From NCBI GenBank assembly GCA_964389805.1, contig CAYMFU010000132.1:1-15514 (forward strand): a DNA stretch of 15,514 bases, written 5' to 3'. A model generated the notes under the pieces. The model saw nothing but the letters and a program-made list of their open reading frames with translations. It was not told the DNA's origin and made no database searches. Made by a program: the position numbers and the translations under genes. The stretch is from JAGTVG01 sp964389805. Its GTDB lineage: Bacteria; Bacteroidota; Bacteroidia; Cytophagales; Cyclobacteriaceae. Below are positions 1 to 7,366 of the stretch, one piece after another. How positions within the stretch are numbered: the first letter of the stretch is position 1; every line of letters starts with the position of its first letter.

Positions 1-1
1 T

Positions 2-694
2 ATCTCTCATGAAGCCCCGCATGTTCCCTTCCAGGGCAGGAAGGATCCTGGATACAGGCATCCCGATCAGGAATTCAGCTACTTTGGCCCTGTGGAAGAC
101 CAAGCCCGGGCATACATAGAGATGGTGGAGGTAATGGATGAGGGTATTGGAGAAGTGTTGAAAAAAGTTCAGGATTTGGGATTGATTGAAAATACATTGA
201 TCTTTTTTATATCAGATAATGGGGGATTACAAGGATATGGTGATAATGGGAATTTAAGAGGAGCTAAGACCAGCCTATTTGAGGGTGGCCATCGTGTCCC
301 TGCAATTGTTTCCTGGCCGGGCAGAATAAGAAAGGGTATTTCTGATGATCTGGCATTAAGTTTTGACCTTTTCCCTACCATCTTATCTATATGCAATATT
401 GATAAGCCTGAAGGCCTCATTCTGGATGGAATAGACATCTCAGAACTACTTTTCAAGGAAGGAAATTTAGAGGATAGAAATGTTTTCTGGAGGTACCGGG
501 GAGTCTTATCCATGAGAAAAGGCTCGATGAAACTTTTAATCAACCCGGGAGACACTTTATTATTCAATTTGAGTAAAGATATTCGTGAAGAAAATAATCT
601 TGCACCAGATAGCCTTAATCTATTAAATGCTATGTCTGCAACTTTACGGGATTGGAACACCGAAATGAATAAATACCCACAAAAGACCCGATAG
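2..694 (+). CDS. Sulfatase, C-terminal part (5' truncated by window edge)
   Basis: The reading frame is open from base 2 to the stop at 692-694, giving about 231 residues; a GTG at 92 is internal and not a start. It begins with SHEAPHVPFQG, the conserved His-x-Pro segment of type I (formylglycine) sulfatases. An ISDNGG metal-binding motif follows, then RGAKTSLFEGGHRVPAIVSW, the usual Lys/Glu-Gly-Gly/Arg-x-Pro block that ends the catalytic core. The tail looks like the small C-terminal sulfatase domain. Such enzymes hydrolyse sulfate esters, in Bacteroidota usually on polysaccharides. The CxPSR formylglycine motif and any signal peptide lie outside the window, so export and substrate cannot be judged. 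The gene converges on the minus-strand kinase fusion, with only 13 bp between the stops. The family call is secure; the substrate is unknown. Confidence 0.93.
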   Translation: MSHEAPHVPFQGRKDPGYRHPDQEFSYFGPVEDQARAYIEMVEVMDEGIGEVLKKVQDLGLIENTLIFFISDNGGLQGYGDNGNLRGAKTSLFEGGHRVPAIVSWPGRIRKGISDDLALSFDLFPTILSICNIDKPEGLILDGIDISELLFKEGNLEDRNVFWRYRGVLSMRKGSMKLLINPGDTLLFNLSKDIREENNLAPDSLNLLNAMSATLRDWNTEMNKYPQKTR

Positions 695-707
695 TGGATC
701 TTAGCTC

Positions 708-1859
708 CTATTCTGTGCCAGGCTCCCTTCGAATTTTTATTTTTATGGCTTCAGATATATATTTTTCAGAGATAAAGACTAGATATCCTCCTCCTCCGGC
801 TCCTGACAATTTCCACCCCATTGCATCTTTTCTATGTAATTCTATTGTATTGCTCACCTCTTCATTTATCATGTTTGGAAACATAGTTACTTGAGCCTCA
901 AACGAAGCCTTGAATTGTCGACCAAATTCCCGAATGTTTTTCTGTAATATTGCTTCCCATGTTGCGAACGTAGCCTCTGCAAGGGCTTTTGCATTTTTTG
1001 AATTAATTTGAGTATCCGCTAAAACGTCATAGCCTGAAGCCCGTGGATTTAACGGCACGAAATTAAGTCGTTCTTCAATCCAGGATAAGATATCTTCATC
1101 ATGGCAAGATTCAATTTTATGTGGCCAGTATTCCCCATTATAATACATTATATTTAAGCCTGCGAATACTATCCCAATCGAATCCTGTGATCCGCTTATC
1201 TCTTTTTTGCCTGGTGGATTTTCGAAACTGAATAAAACCTTGGCAAGTTTTTCAGGATCATCTACGGGCAAGCTGTAACCCCATATCTCCATGGCTTTTT
1301 TCCTTGTACTTGAAGACATCCCACTTCGATCATTGAAATCGTGTGTAGGTTCGATAGAAATCGTTATAACAGGACCGGGATAATGCTTAGAAACATATGG
1401 TTGGTCTAGCCAGCCACCAGCTAGGTCAAGCCGGTATGGGATGATACTTTTAGATCTTATACCAGTAGTAGATCTGGAAGGAAGATTATCCTTAGGTATT
1501 CTTTTGCTAACTACATATTCAATGCCCAACTGCTTGCAAAGATCTATTTTTGCATCTGAGTCACCATCTTCATTAACGAACAGAATATCCGGCTTTAATT
1601 GTTTAATTTCATCCAAATAATCCATTATTCCACTTCCCTTATTGATCCAAGCGTCCTTCACATATTTTATGGATTTTACCATGTATAACCTTTCCCTATC
1701 GCTATTGATCGTTTTTCGATTTTTAAGACTAAAAATTGTTCGATCTGATCCTAAACCTACATAAAGATCCCCATGTGAAGCAGCTTCCTCGAAAAAGGCA
1801 ACATGTCCGCTGTGTAAAAGATCATAACAACCACTGACAAAAACTTTTTTTCTTTTCAT
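708..1859 (-). CDS. Bifunctional nucleotidyltransferase / GHMP-type sugar kinase fusion
   Basis: This 383-residue protein has two catalytic modules. Residues 4-135 form an HxGH cytidylyltransferase-like Rossmann domain: GCYDLLHSGH (HSGH at 16-19) and a late SRSTTGIR motif at 128-135, as in HldE/RfaE2 and glycerol-3-phosphate cytidylyltransferases. Residues 140-383 look like a GHMP kinase of the HddA (heptose-7-phosphate kinase) kind: motif 1 YRLDLAGGWLDQP (142-154), motif 2 RSGMSSST (178-185), a GSQDS segment with likely catalytic Asp226, and motif 3 KLSGAGGGG (350-358). By family knowledge, the protein should phosphorylate a sugar and transfer a nucleotide to the sugar phosphate. The real sugar and nucleotide cannot be read from sequence. 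Motifs 1 and 2 are only about 40 residues apart, shorter than in typical GHMP kinases. The ATG at 1859 is followed directly by a basic KRKK and the first beta strand, so the start is convincing. Confidence 0.85.
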   Translation of the reverse strand: MKRKKVFVSGCYDLLHSGHVAFFEEAASHGDLYVGLGSDRTIFSLKNRKTINSDRERLYMVKSIKYVKDAWINKGSGIMDYLDEIKQLKPDILFVNEDGDSDAKIDLCKQLGIEYVVSKRIPKDNLPSRSTTGIRSKSIIPYRLDLAGGWLDQPYVSKHYPGPVITISIEPTHDFNDRSGMSSSTRKKAMEIWGYSLPVDDPEKLAKVLFSFENPPGKKEISGSQDSIGIVFAGLNIMYYNGEYWPHKIESCHDEDILSWIEERLNFVPLNPRASGYDVLADTQINSKNAKALAEATFATWEAILQKNIREFGRQFKASFEAQVTMFPNMINEEVSNTIELHRKDAMGWKLSGAGGGGYLVFISEKYISEAIKIKIRREPGTE

Positions 1860-2054
1860 AAATGAATATTTGGATCAGAACAAAAATAATAAATTAGTCC
1901 ACATCATCTGGATACATTACCTCATTTATGAGCTCAGTATCTTCATTTAAACATTAGATTTATTGGAGCTATAATATTAAATCTTCTTCAAATAACTCTA
2001 TACAATAGAATATTAACCAACTTGAGATTAAGATATTCGTAATTATATAATAAG
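1860..2054. promoter_or_regulatory. Divergent intergenic region between the kinase fusion and ecsC-like genes
   Basis: These 195 bp separate two divergent starts, so both promoters should lie here. On the minus strand, 1888-1881 reads TATTTTTG and fits the Bacteroidota -7 consensus TAnnTTTG about 22 nt before the start at 1859. No TTTG -33 element is visible at the usual 19-21 bp spacing. No clear -7 element was found for the plus-strand gene. The region is very AT-rich, so chance matches are likely. Confidence 0.3.
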
Positions 2055-2777
2055 ATGGAGGTATACGAGAAGCAGGTCTATGATGAGCTGAAAACATGGA
2101 AACAATCAATTCATGAAGATCCTTCTTTATTTGGAACCATGGCCAAATCAGTTCAATCAGGTATTAATAATGTTATTCCTGAACGGATACACAAAATAAT
2201 GACTGATGCCATCAGGCAGATGACCAAATCTGTCATATTTGGAGCTTATCTTACTACTCAGAAAAAAAATAAGATTGATTTACTATCTGGAATTGAGGAA
2301 AAGGTAAAAGAAAAGATAGATATATACAGTAAAACTGCAGCTGCCGAAGGAGGTGTTACTGGATATGGGGGAATTCTGATGGGCCTGGCGGATCTACCTT
2401 TATGGTTAAGTATCAAAATTAAAATGTTATTTGAAATTGGCAATCTGTATGGATATGATCTATCAGATTATAAAGAAAGAATATACTTGCTCCAAATATT
2501 TCAATTAACATTCTCCAGACATCAGGAGAGAAAAAAAATATTTGATCGTATCAATAAATGGGATAAGGAAAAAGAGAAGTTACCTGAAAATATAAATGAT
2601 TTCGACTGGAGAACTTTTCAAATCGAATACAGGGATTATCTGGACCTGGCAAAGTTATTACAATTGATCCCAGGATTCGGTGCTATTGTAGGGATCTATA
2701 TCAACCATAAACTTACTCGTCGATTAGGGCATTTCGCCATGAATGCATATCGTATGAGGTTGCTTAAGGTCAAGTAA
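2055..2777 (+). CDS. EcsC family protein
   Basis: The 240-residue protein matches the EcsC family: a helical N-terminus, a central Gly/Ala-rich hydrophobic segment (about 93-127, with GGVTGYGGILMGLADLP), a conserved charged middle with YLLQIFQL (144-151), and a second hydrophobic Gly-rich stretch near 199-216 (LLQLIPGFGAIVG) followed by INHKL. EcsC was named for the third gene of the Bacillus subtilis ecs ABC-transporter locus, and its biochemical role is unresolved. Here no ABC transporter gene is adjacent, so the protein is a stand-alone member. The two hydrophobic stretches suggest membrane association, and no signal peptide is seen. The start at 2055 has an A/T-rich leader with no Shine-Dalgarno motif, as is normal for Bacteroidota. 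The family call is firm; the function is unknown. Confidence 0.85.
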   Translation: MEVYEKQVYDELKTWKQSIHEDPSLFGTMAKSVQSGINNVIPERIHKIMTDAIRQMTKSVIFGAYLTTQKKNKIDLLSGIEEKVKEKIDIYSKTAAAEGGVTGYGGILMGLADLPLWLSIKIKMLFEIGNLYGYDLSDYKERIYLLQIFQLTFSRHQERKKIFDRINKWDKEKEKLPENINDFDWRTFQIEYRDYLDLAKLLQLIPGFGAIVGIYINHKLTRRLGHFAMNAYRMRLLKVK

Positions 2778-2803
2778 AAAATAGATTGCAGAATTCACCT
2801 TCC

Positions 2804-2829
2804 TTTATTATATTTCGATCTATAATAAA
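2804..2829. terminator. AT-only inverted repeat after the EcsC gene
   Basis: TTTATTATA (2804-2812) and TATAATAAA (2821-2829) are perfect 9-bp inverted arms around an 8-nt loop, 26 bp after the EcsC stop and 38 bp before the next start. The stem has no G or C, so it would be a weak terminator. It could equally be an operator for the downstream gene. Confidence 0.3.
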
Positions 2830-2867
2830 TTATACCCTTTCTAGTATTAACCTTTTAATCCACTATC

Positions 2868-3566
2868 ATGAAGAATTTCCTGAAATTGTTCCTTATAATC
2901 TACATACTTTCAATATCCAATAACATCTCTGCCCAAAATGAAGACGTAAATTTTAGGGGTGCCTGGAGATCTGAGGAGGGTGTAATCATATTTTCTGGCA
3001 AATTCTTCTCCTATGCATTATTTGAAGCCGAATCCAAATCATTTGCAGGCACTTATGGTGGGGGATGGTCTTATGATAACCATACAATCACCCTAAATAT
3101 GGAATATAATACCTTCGATAATTCAATTGTAGGTCATAAGATAAATAAGCAGGCTAAGTTTGAGGTTGACAAATTGATAATCGAAGGTCAGGAATTCCTC
3201 AGAATAGACAATGGGATTCCCGGAGAATTAGAAGGAGCCTGGCTGTTTTCAGGAAGAAAACGCAATGATGAAATTCAAACGCGGGACACCAATCAACCAC
3301 GAAAAACAATGAAAATATTATCCGGTACACGCTTTCAGTGGATCGCCTATAATACGGAAACCGGAGCATTTTCCGGAACGGGAGGGGGCACTTATACAAC
3401 CATTGACAATCAATATACCGAAAACATTGATTTCTTTTCAAGAGATAATTCCCGTGTTGGAGCTTCACTGACATTCGACTATGAGCTTATAGATGGTATT
3501 TGGAACCACTCCGGACTCAACAGCCGAGGAGAACCACTCTACGAATTCTGGAATCCAAGACGATAA
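2868..3566 (+). CDS. Secreted protein with two tandem lipocalin-like units
   Basis: The 232-residue protein starts with a signal peptide (MKNFLKLFLIIYILSISNN) with probable cleavage after Ala22 (SA|QNE). The mature part contains two related units, about 29-105 and 121-214. Both begin with GAW, and share an FSG/LSG strand, an aromatic strand (FFSYALFEAES against FQWIAYNTETG), a glycine turn (FAGTYGGGWS against FSGTGGGTYT), a Tyr/Asn segment and a DNS-x-VG motif. The predominance of short beta strands suggests a lipocalin-like or half-barrel fold. I recognise it as a Bacteroidota family usually annotated only as a membrane or secreted protein; no ligand is known to me. It ends WNPRR and has no C-terminal sorting domain. 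It lies downstream of the EcsC gene on the same strand, with a 90-bp gap. Confidence 0.75.
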   Translation: MKNFLKLFLIIYILSISNNISAQNEDVNFRGAWRSEEGVIIFSGKFFSYALFEAESKSFAGTYGGGWSYDNHTITLNMEYNTFDNSIVGHKINKQAKFEVDKLIIEGQEFLRIDNGIPGELEGAWLFSGRKRNDEIQTRDTNQPRKTMKILSGTRFQWIAYNTETGAFSGTGGGTYTTIDNQYTENIDFFSRDNSRVGASLTFDYELIDGIWNHSGLNSRGEPLYEFWNPRR

Positions 3567-3895
3567 AGATGATTGAATAAATACAGGGAATTGTCTTTAA
3601 ATATCTGACGGTTATTAGGTTATGGGTCAATTTGCGGAATCGGGTTTGTTATTACATTTACGGCTATCTATATAGAATTCATTCGATTAGGCTGGCATAT
3701 GATTACATTGGAATAAATATTCATTGTCATTAATGATCCATATATTTGTTCAGTATCCGTTATTACTTTTTATGTCATCTCCTTTATTTAGAATTACGAA
3801 ATATAACAAATCATTTCAAACGCGTTCAAACGTACAGATAAAGCAGAACCTCAAATTAATTTCAGGATTTTTCAATAACAGTAAATCTTAATAAA
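3567..3895. promoter_or_regulatory. 329-bp leader before the isomerase gene; candidate -7 box and operator
   Basis: No gene is seen here. TATATTTG at 3741-3748 matches the Bacteroidota -7 consensus TAnnTTTG, but no TTTG lies at the normal upstream spacing. Closer to the gene, TTCAAACG occurs twice exactly 10 bp apart (3815-3822 and 3825-3832), and the junction holds the 8-bp palindrome AACGCGTT (3819-3826). This is a G/C island in AT-rich DNA and looks like a regulator site about 65-80 bp before the start. Confidence 0.35.
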
Positions 3896-4717
3896 ATGAT
3901 CAAGTTAGGCGTAAATATGGAATTTGTACGACACCATGACAAACCCTTCGACTGGGGAGTACAAAAAGCTAAAGAAATAGGATATGAATATATTGAACCT
4001 ATGGTTCATATGGGAAGAGAATTATTAAGTGAAGCAGGTTATTTTCATTCTGTTTCTATGTTCGAAGATCCATTGCGGATAAAAGAAATATGTGATAAGA
4101 ATAGCATTAAACTATCCGGATTATCAACACATACCCCTTTATGTAAACCAGAAATAAGTGTAGAATATCTGAAAATGGCCATTCGATTTGCAGCTGATGC
4201 CGGAGCTCCGGTTGTAAACACGGATGAGGGCCCTAAACCAACCTGGACTACCAGAGAGATGGACTATACCTTGATGAAATACTCACTAATGGAAGCAGCC
4301 AGTGTAGCAGAGCGACATGGTGTTTTAATCGGTCTGGAGCAGCATCAACAGTATAGTAAAACACCGGAAGGATTAAAGAGTATTTATGAACTTGTAGATT
4401 CCCAAGCAATAGGTATAAATTACGACACAGGCAATGCCTACCTAGGTGGAGGTGGCGACATTTACAATTGGCTGGAAAGTGTAAAAAAGGATTTAGTGCA
4501 TGTTCATGCAAAAGATATCAGCATACAACAGGGTAAAGATGAACGAGGTAAAGTTACTGGTACACCGGTAGGGTGTGCTTGCGGAGACGGAGTCGTTGAC
4601 TGGAAAAAGGTGATTGATATCGTTAAAGATTTAGATCGCGAAATAGTTTTCAGTGTTGAGTGTGGAACTGTACCAGATGCGATAAGGAGTTTCGAGCATC
4701 TATCAAAATTGATCTGA
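3896..4717 (+). CDS. Sugar phosphate isomerase/epimerase family TIM barrel
   Basis: The 273-residue protein belongs to the xylose-isomerase-like TIM barrel superfamily (AP_endonuc_2 type). The expected metal ligands fall on successive strands: Glu148 in GLEQH, Asp177 in INYDTGNAY, His204 in VHVHAKD and Glu255 in SVECG. The N-terminal strand KLGVNMEFV and the IEPMVHMG strand are also typical. Members isomerise or epimerise free or phosphorylated sugars, inositols or related polyols using a divalent metal; this sequence does not reveal the substrate. There is no signal peptide, so it should act in the cytoplasm. The start ATG follows TCTTAATAAA, the A-rich leader seen before other genes here. 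The gene is alone on its transcript as far as spacing shows, with 329 bp before it and a minus-strand gene after it. The superfamily call is strong. Confidence 0.88.
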   Translation: MIKLGVNMEFVRHHDKPFDWGVQKAKEIGYEYIEPMVHMGRELLSEAGYFHSVSMFEDPLRIKEICDKNSIKLSGLSTHTPLCKPEISVEYLKMAIRFAADAGAPVVNTDEGPKPTWTTREMDYTLMKYSLMEAASVAERHGVLIGLEQHQQYSKTPEGLKSIYELVDSQAIGINYDTGNAYLGGGGDIYNWLESVKKDLVHVHAKDISIQQGKDERGKVTGTPVGCACGDGVVDWKKVIDIVKDLDREIVFSVECGTVPDAIRSFEHLSKLI

Positions 4718-5020
4718 AAGCTTCAGTATTTCTCCATAACTATCTTTAAAGTATAGATATTCTTAATATGGTAATTTCAGACATCTGCTTATCCTTCAAA
4801 TTGTCGGATAATTACTTCCGTTCGAAAAGTCTGGCTTTCCAATAATTTGGTAATTACGCAAGACCTATCTTAATCTGATAGGATAATACAAGAATCTAAA
4901 ATATTATTTACGGCATAAAATTTTGAGTGATTAAGAAAAGAATAGTACAACTGATATTCGACAATCAGCTAGTTGATCATTTAAAAGATCAAAACTTGAA
5001 TAATTTACAGGAAAATAGAT
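4718..5020. other. 303-bp intergenic region between converging genes
   Basis: No coding signal is seen. It lies between the stops of the isomerase (plus) and DUF427 (minus) genes. Two short inverted repeats are present: CCTATC/GATAGG (4864-4869 and 4877-4882) and TTGATC/GATCAA (4973-4978 and 4987-4992). Neither has a U-tract on either strand, so they are weak terminator candidates at best. Confidence 0.4.
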
Positions 5021-5302
5021 CTATTTGACCACTTTTATACCTTTCCAGAAGGCTACATGATCTTTGATGCCTTTTGCCAATCCACTGGGATCCGGATAAT
5101 ACCAGGCTGCATCTTTGTTTAATTCATCCTCTATTACCACATCAAAATATGAGGCAGTTCCTTTCCAGTGACATACGGAGTGGGTATCTGCATTTTTAAA
5201 ATACTCCTTATTCAAACTCTCAACTGGAAAATAATGATTCCCCTCTATGACTACTGTTTTATTACTTTTCGCTAATACAACGTCATTCCATATTGCTTTC
5301 AT
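5021..5302 (-). CDS. DUF427 domain-containing protein
   Basis: The 93-residue protein is a complete single DUF427 domain. Signature stretches are IEGNHYFP (19-26), CHWKGTASYFDV (44-55) and AWYYPDPSGLAKGIKDHVAF (66-85). Structures of the family show a small beta-rich fold, but no reaction is established; Cys44 and the CHWKG loop are the conserved feature most likely to matter. It has no signal peptide or membrane segment, so it is cytoplasmic. It is transcribed divergently from the DUF3179 lipoprotein gene across a 150-bp spacer. The length matches the family, and the start at 5302 begins directly with the first strand. Domain identity is firm; the function is unknown. Confidence 0.9.
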   Translation of the reverse strand: MKAIWNDVVLAKSNKTVVIEGNHYFPVESLNKEYFKNADTHSVCHWKGTASYFDVVIEDELNKDAAWYYPDPSGLAKGIKDHVAFWKGIKVVK

Positions 5303-5452
5303 AATTTCTATAATTTAAATGTCTGAAATTTCTAATATTGACCATTAGTCGTAACACGAAACCTTTCCTGACATTCAAAAAAAATTTTGTCAGGAATAAG
5401 GAATGAGTCCGACCAATTCATCAATAAATGAAGCTGAAAACTTAAAAGTTTT

Positions 5453-6625
5453 ATGATGAAAGCAATACGGAATCCAATATCGACTGGAAAGAAAATGTTA
5501 TACAGAAAAGTGGAAGCCATTCTAGGCAAGGGAAGAATCAGGATCACAATGGTATTTATCCTATTTATAACACTTACTATATTGGCTTGTGAGGAGGTTG
5601 AAATGCCAACAGGAAACAGTCCAGTCAATCCAAACTTAAATCAGTGGGACATCCCCCGTGACCAGGTATTTGATGGCGGACCTGGTAAAGATGGGATACC
5701 GGCTCTGGATAATCCAACCTTAAGCAACGCTTCAGAATCGTCATACCTTTCGGACGATGATCTCGTACTGGGATATAAAAATGGGATTGATATGGTGGCC
5801 TACCCACATAAAATACTGGATTGGCATGAAATTATTAATGACAAAGTTAACGGGCAAGCGATCGCCGTTACCTACTGTCCCTTAACAGGAACAGGCATCG
5901 GCTGGGATAGAACTATTGACGGCGCTGAAACTACTTTTGGTGTTTCAGGATTGTTATACAATTCTAACCTGATTCCGTACGACCGAAAAACTGATAGCAA
6001 TTGGTCACAAATACGACTGGATTGTGTCAATGGAGTTTTAAAGGGTAATATGGTTCAGACTTTTCCACTGGTTGAGACTACATGGAATACCTGGAGGTCT
6101 ATGTATCCGGAAACAAAACTCATCTCAATAAGCACTGGATTCAACAGAAACTATAATCGATACCCTTATGGAGATTACAGGACCAATAATAATAACATTA
6201 TATTTCCATTCCAACCTAATGACAACCGCCTGGGTACCAAAGAGCGAGTGCATGGGATAATCATTGATAAAGTCGCCAAAACATATCGATTTGGCAGTTT
6301 CTCAAATGGCACAGCACTTATTGAGGATTTATTCCGATCGGTCCCTTTAGTTGTAGTTGGAAACAAGGATAGAAACTTTATTGTATCGTTTAAAAGTACG
6401 TTAGCAAATGGAACAGTCCTGAAATTTGAAATTGCCCCAGAACATAATCAGGACCCTTCCTCACCGATAATACTCATAGATGACCAGGGAAATAAATGGG
6501 ACATTTTCGGTGTAGCTGTTTCAGGTCCTCTGAAAGGTCAAAAACTCCTCTCAACTACTTCATTTATAGGATACTGGTTCTCCTGGGGGGCATTTTATCC
6601 CGGACTAGATATATATAGCGACTAA
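5453..6625 (+). CDS. DUF3179 domain lipoprotein
   Basis: The 390-residue protein has a hydrophobic segment at about 33-45 ending in a lipobox-like ILAC, with Cys46 as the likely lipid anchor, so it is probably an envelope lipoprotein. The DUF3179 domain shows YCPLTGTGIGWDR (141-153), FGVSGLLYNSNL (162-173) and YDRKTDSNWSQ (176-186). The family usually has YCPLCG; here the second Cys is Thr145, leaving Cys142 alone. No activity is established for the family. The start is uncertain: ATG 5453 gives a long basic N-region, ATG 5495 (Met15) follows GGAAAGAAA and gives a more normal signal peptide, and ATG 5549 (Met33) would leave no positive N-region. I favour 5453 or 5495. It is flanked by a divergent DUF427 gene and the sigma-factor module, with no obvious link to either. 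Confidence 0.85.
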   Translation: MMKAIRNPISTGKKMLYRKVEAILGKGRIRITMVFILFITLTILACEEVEMPTGNSPVNPNLNQWDIPRDQVFDGGPGKDGIPALDNPTLSNASESSYLSDDDLVLGYKNGIDMVAYPHKILDWHEIINDKVNGQAIAVTYCPLTGTGIGWDRTIDGAETTFGVSGLLYNSNLIPYDRKTDSNWSQIRLDCVNGVLKGNMVQTFPLVETTWNTWRSMYPETKLISISTGFNRNYNRYPYGDYRTNNNNIIFPFQPNDNRLGTKERVHGIIIDKVAKTYRFGSFSNGTALIEDLFRSVPLVVVGNKDRNFIVSFKSTLANGTVLKFEIAPEHNQDPSSPIILIDDQGNKWDIFGVAVSGPLKGQKLLSTTSFIGYWFSWGAFYPGLDIYSD

Positions 6626-6655
6626 TCAGCAAAATCATTTTTCATTTTATTTGCT

Positions 6656-6724
6656 AAATGCCACAAATATTTTAATAAATTGAGAATTAATTTGAATTAA
6701 AATTATTTAATCAGGCATTTGTGG
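6656..6724 (+). promoter_or_regulatory. Leader with overlapping inverted repeats at the sigma-factor start
   Basis: AAATGCC (6656-6662) pairs with GGCATTT (6714-6720), and the overlapping CCACAAAT (6661-6668) pairs with ATTTGTGG (6717-6724), which covers the GTG start codon. The two pairings share bases and exclude one another. TTAATTTG at 6687-6694 is a near match (7 of 8) to the Bacteroidota -7 box, but has no -33 partner. This may be a start-codon-occluding structure or may be chance. Confidence 0.25.
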
Positions 6725-7305
6725 ATCCCTCAAATTCGGTTAACAAAAATGAAATAATTGAAGACTGGATTAACCAGTATGGAGATGGTTTGTATTCGTG
6801 GGCTTTTCATAAAACTTCATCAAAAGAGGTTGCGGAAGACCTTGTCCAGGACACATTTCTGTCAGCTTTTAATTCTATCGATTCCTTTGAAAACAGAAGC
6901 AATCCAAAAACCTGGCTATTTTCAATTCTAAACAATAAAATTATTGATTACTATCGCAAGGCTGCCAGGAAATTTACCAGCATAGAAACTGATTCAGAGA
7001 TAGAAGGATACCAGATTACAGAATCATTATTCGATAATAATCAGAATTGGTCTCCAAATGGATACGAAGATGTTTGGGATAAGGAAAAACACCTTCTTGA
7101 TGATCCTGAATTTATTAAGATCTTTGATGGATGTTTAAAAGACTTACCTGGGAAATGGAACCTTGCAGTATTGGCAAAATACCGGCTCGGAAAGGAAGCG
7201 GCAGAAATTTGTCAGGAGCTAGACATAACACCGTCCAATTACTGGCAGATCATTCGTAGATCTAAATTGTTGCTGAAAAAATGTATAGAAAAACAATGGA
7301 ATTAA
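6721..7305 (+). CDS. ECF-type RNA polymerase sigma factor
   Basis: The 194-residue protein has the two-domain ECF layout. Region 2 spans about 14-82, with AEDLVQDTFLSAF (38-50) for core binding and NPKTWLFSILNNKIIDYYRK (61-80) for -10 recognition. Region 4 spans about 135-190, with LPGKWNLAVLAKYRLGKEA and a helix-turn-helix through ICQELDITPSNYWQIIRRSK. It resembles the Bacteroidota sigma-70 subfamily encoded next to a small zinc-finger anti-sigma protein, and exactly such a gene follows. The start is GTG at 6721: the frame is closed by TAA at 6688-6690 and no ATG lies between, so this start is nearly forced. An unusual linker of about 50 residues rich in Asp/Asn/Glu separates the two regions. 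By family, it should direct polymerase to stress genes, probably including the genes after it. Confidence 0.93.
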   Translation: MDPSNSVNKNEIIEDWINQYGDGLYSWAFHKTSSKEVAEDLVQDTFLSAFNSIDSFENRSNPKTWLFSILNNKIIDYYRKAARKFTSIETDSEIEGYQITESLFDNNQNWSPNGYEDVWDKEKHLLDDPEFIKIFDGCLKDLPGKWNLAVLAKYRLGKEAAEICQELDITPSNYWQIIRRSKLLLKKCIEKQWN

Positions 7306-7366
7306 TGATATCAACTGGGCAATCCCGGTATGCAATACATATATCCAATTAATAAACGCATAGCAC

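Noticed and set aside
169..660. 163-codon open frame on the minus strand inside the sulfatase
   Set aside because: It is antisense to conserved sulfatase motifs and has no recognisable features.
694..894. 66-codon plus-strand frame after the first sulfatase
   Set aside because: It is antisense to the conserved SGAGGGG end of the GHMP kinase and has no features of its own.
4864..4992. Short inverted repeats between the isomerase and DUF427 genes as terminators
   Set aside because: Stems are 6 bp with little G/C and no U-tract on either strand, so they are not distinguishable from chance.
6628..6655. AGCAAA/TTTGCT stem after the DUF3179 gene as terminator
   Set aside because: Only 6 bp with a 16-nt loop and no U-tract after it.
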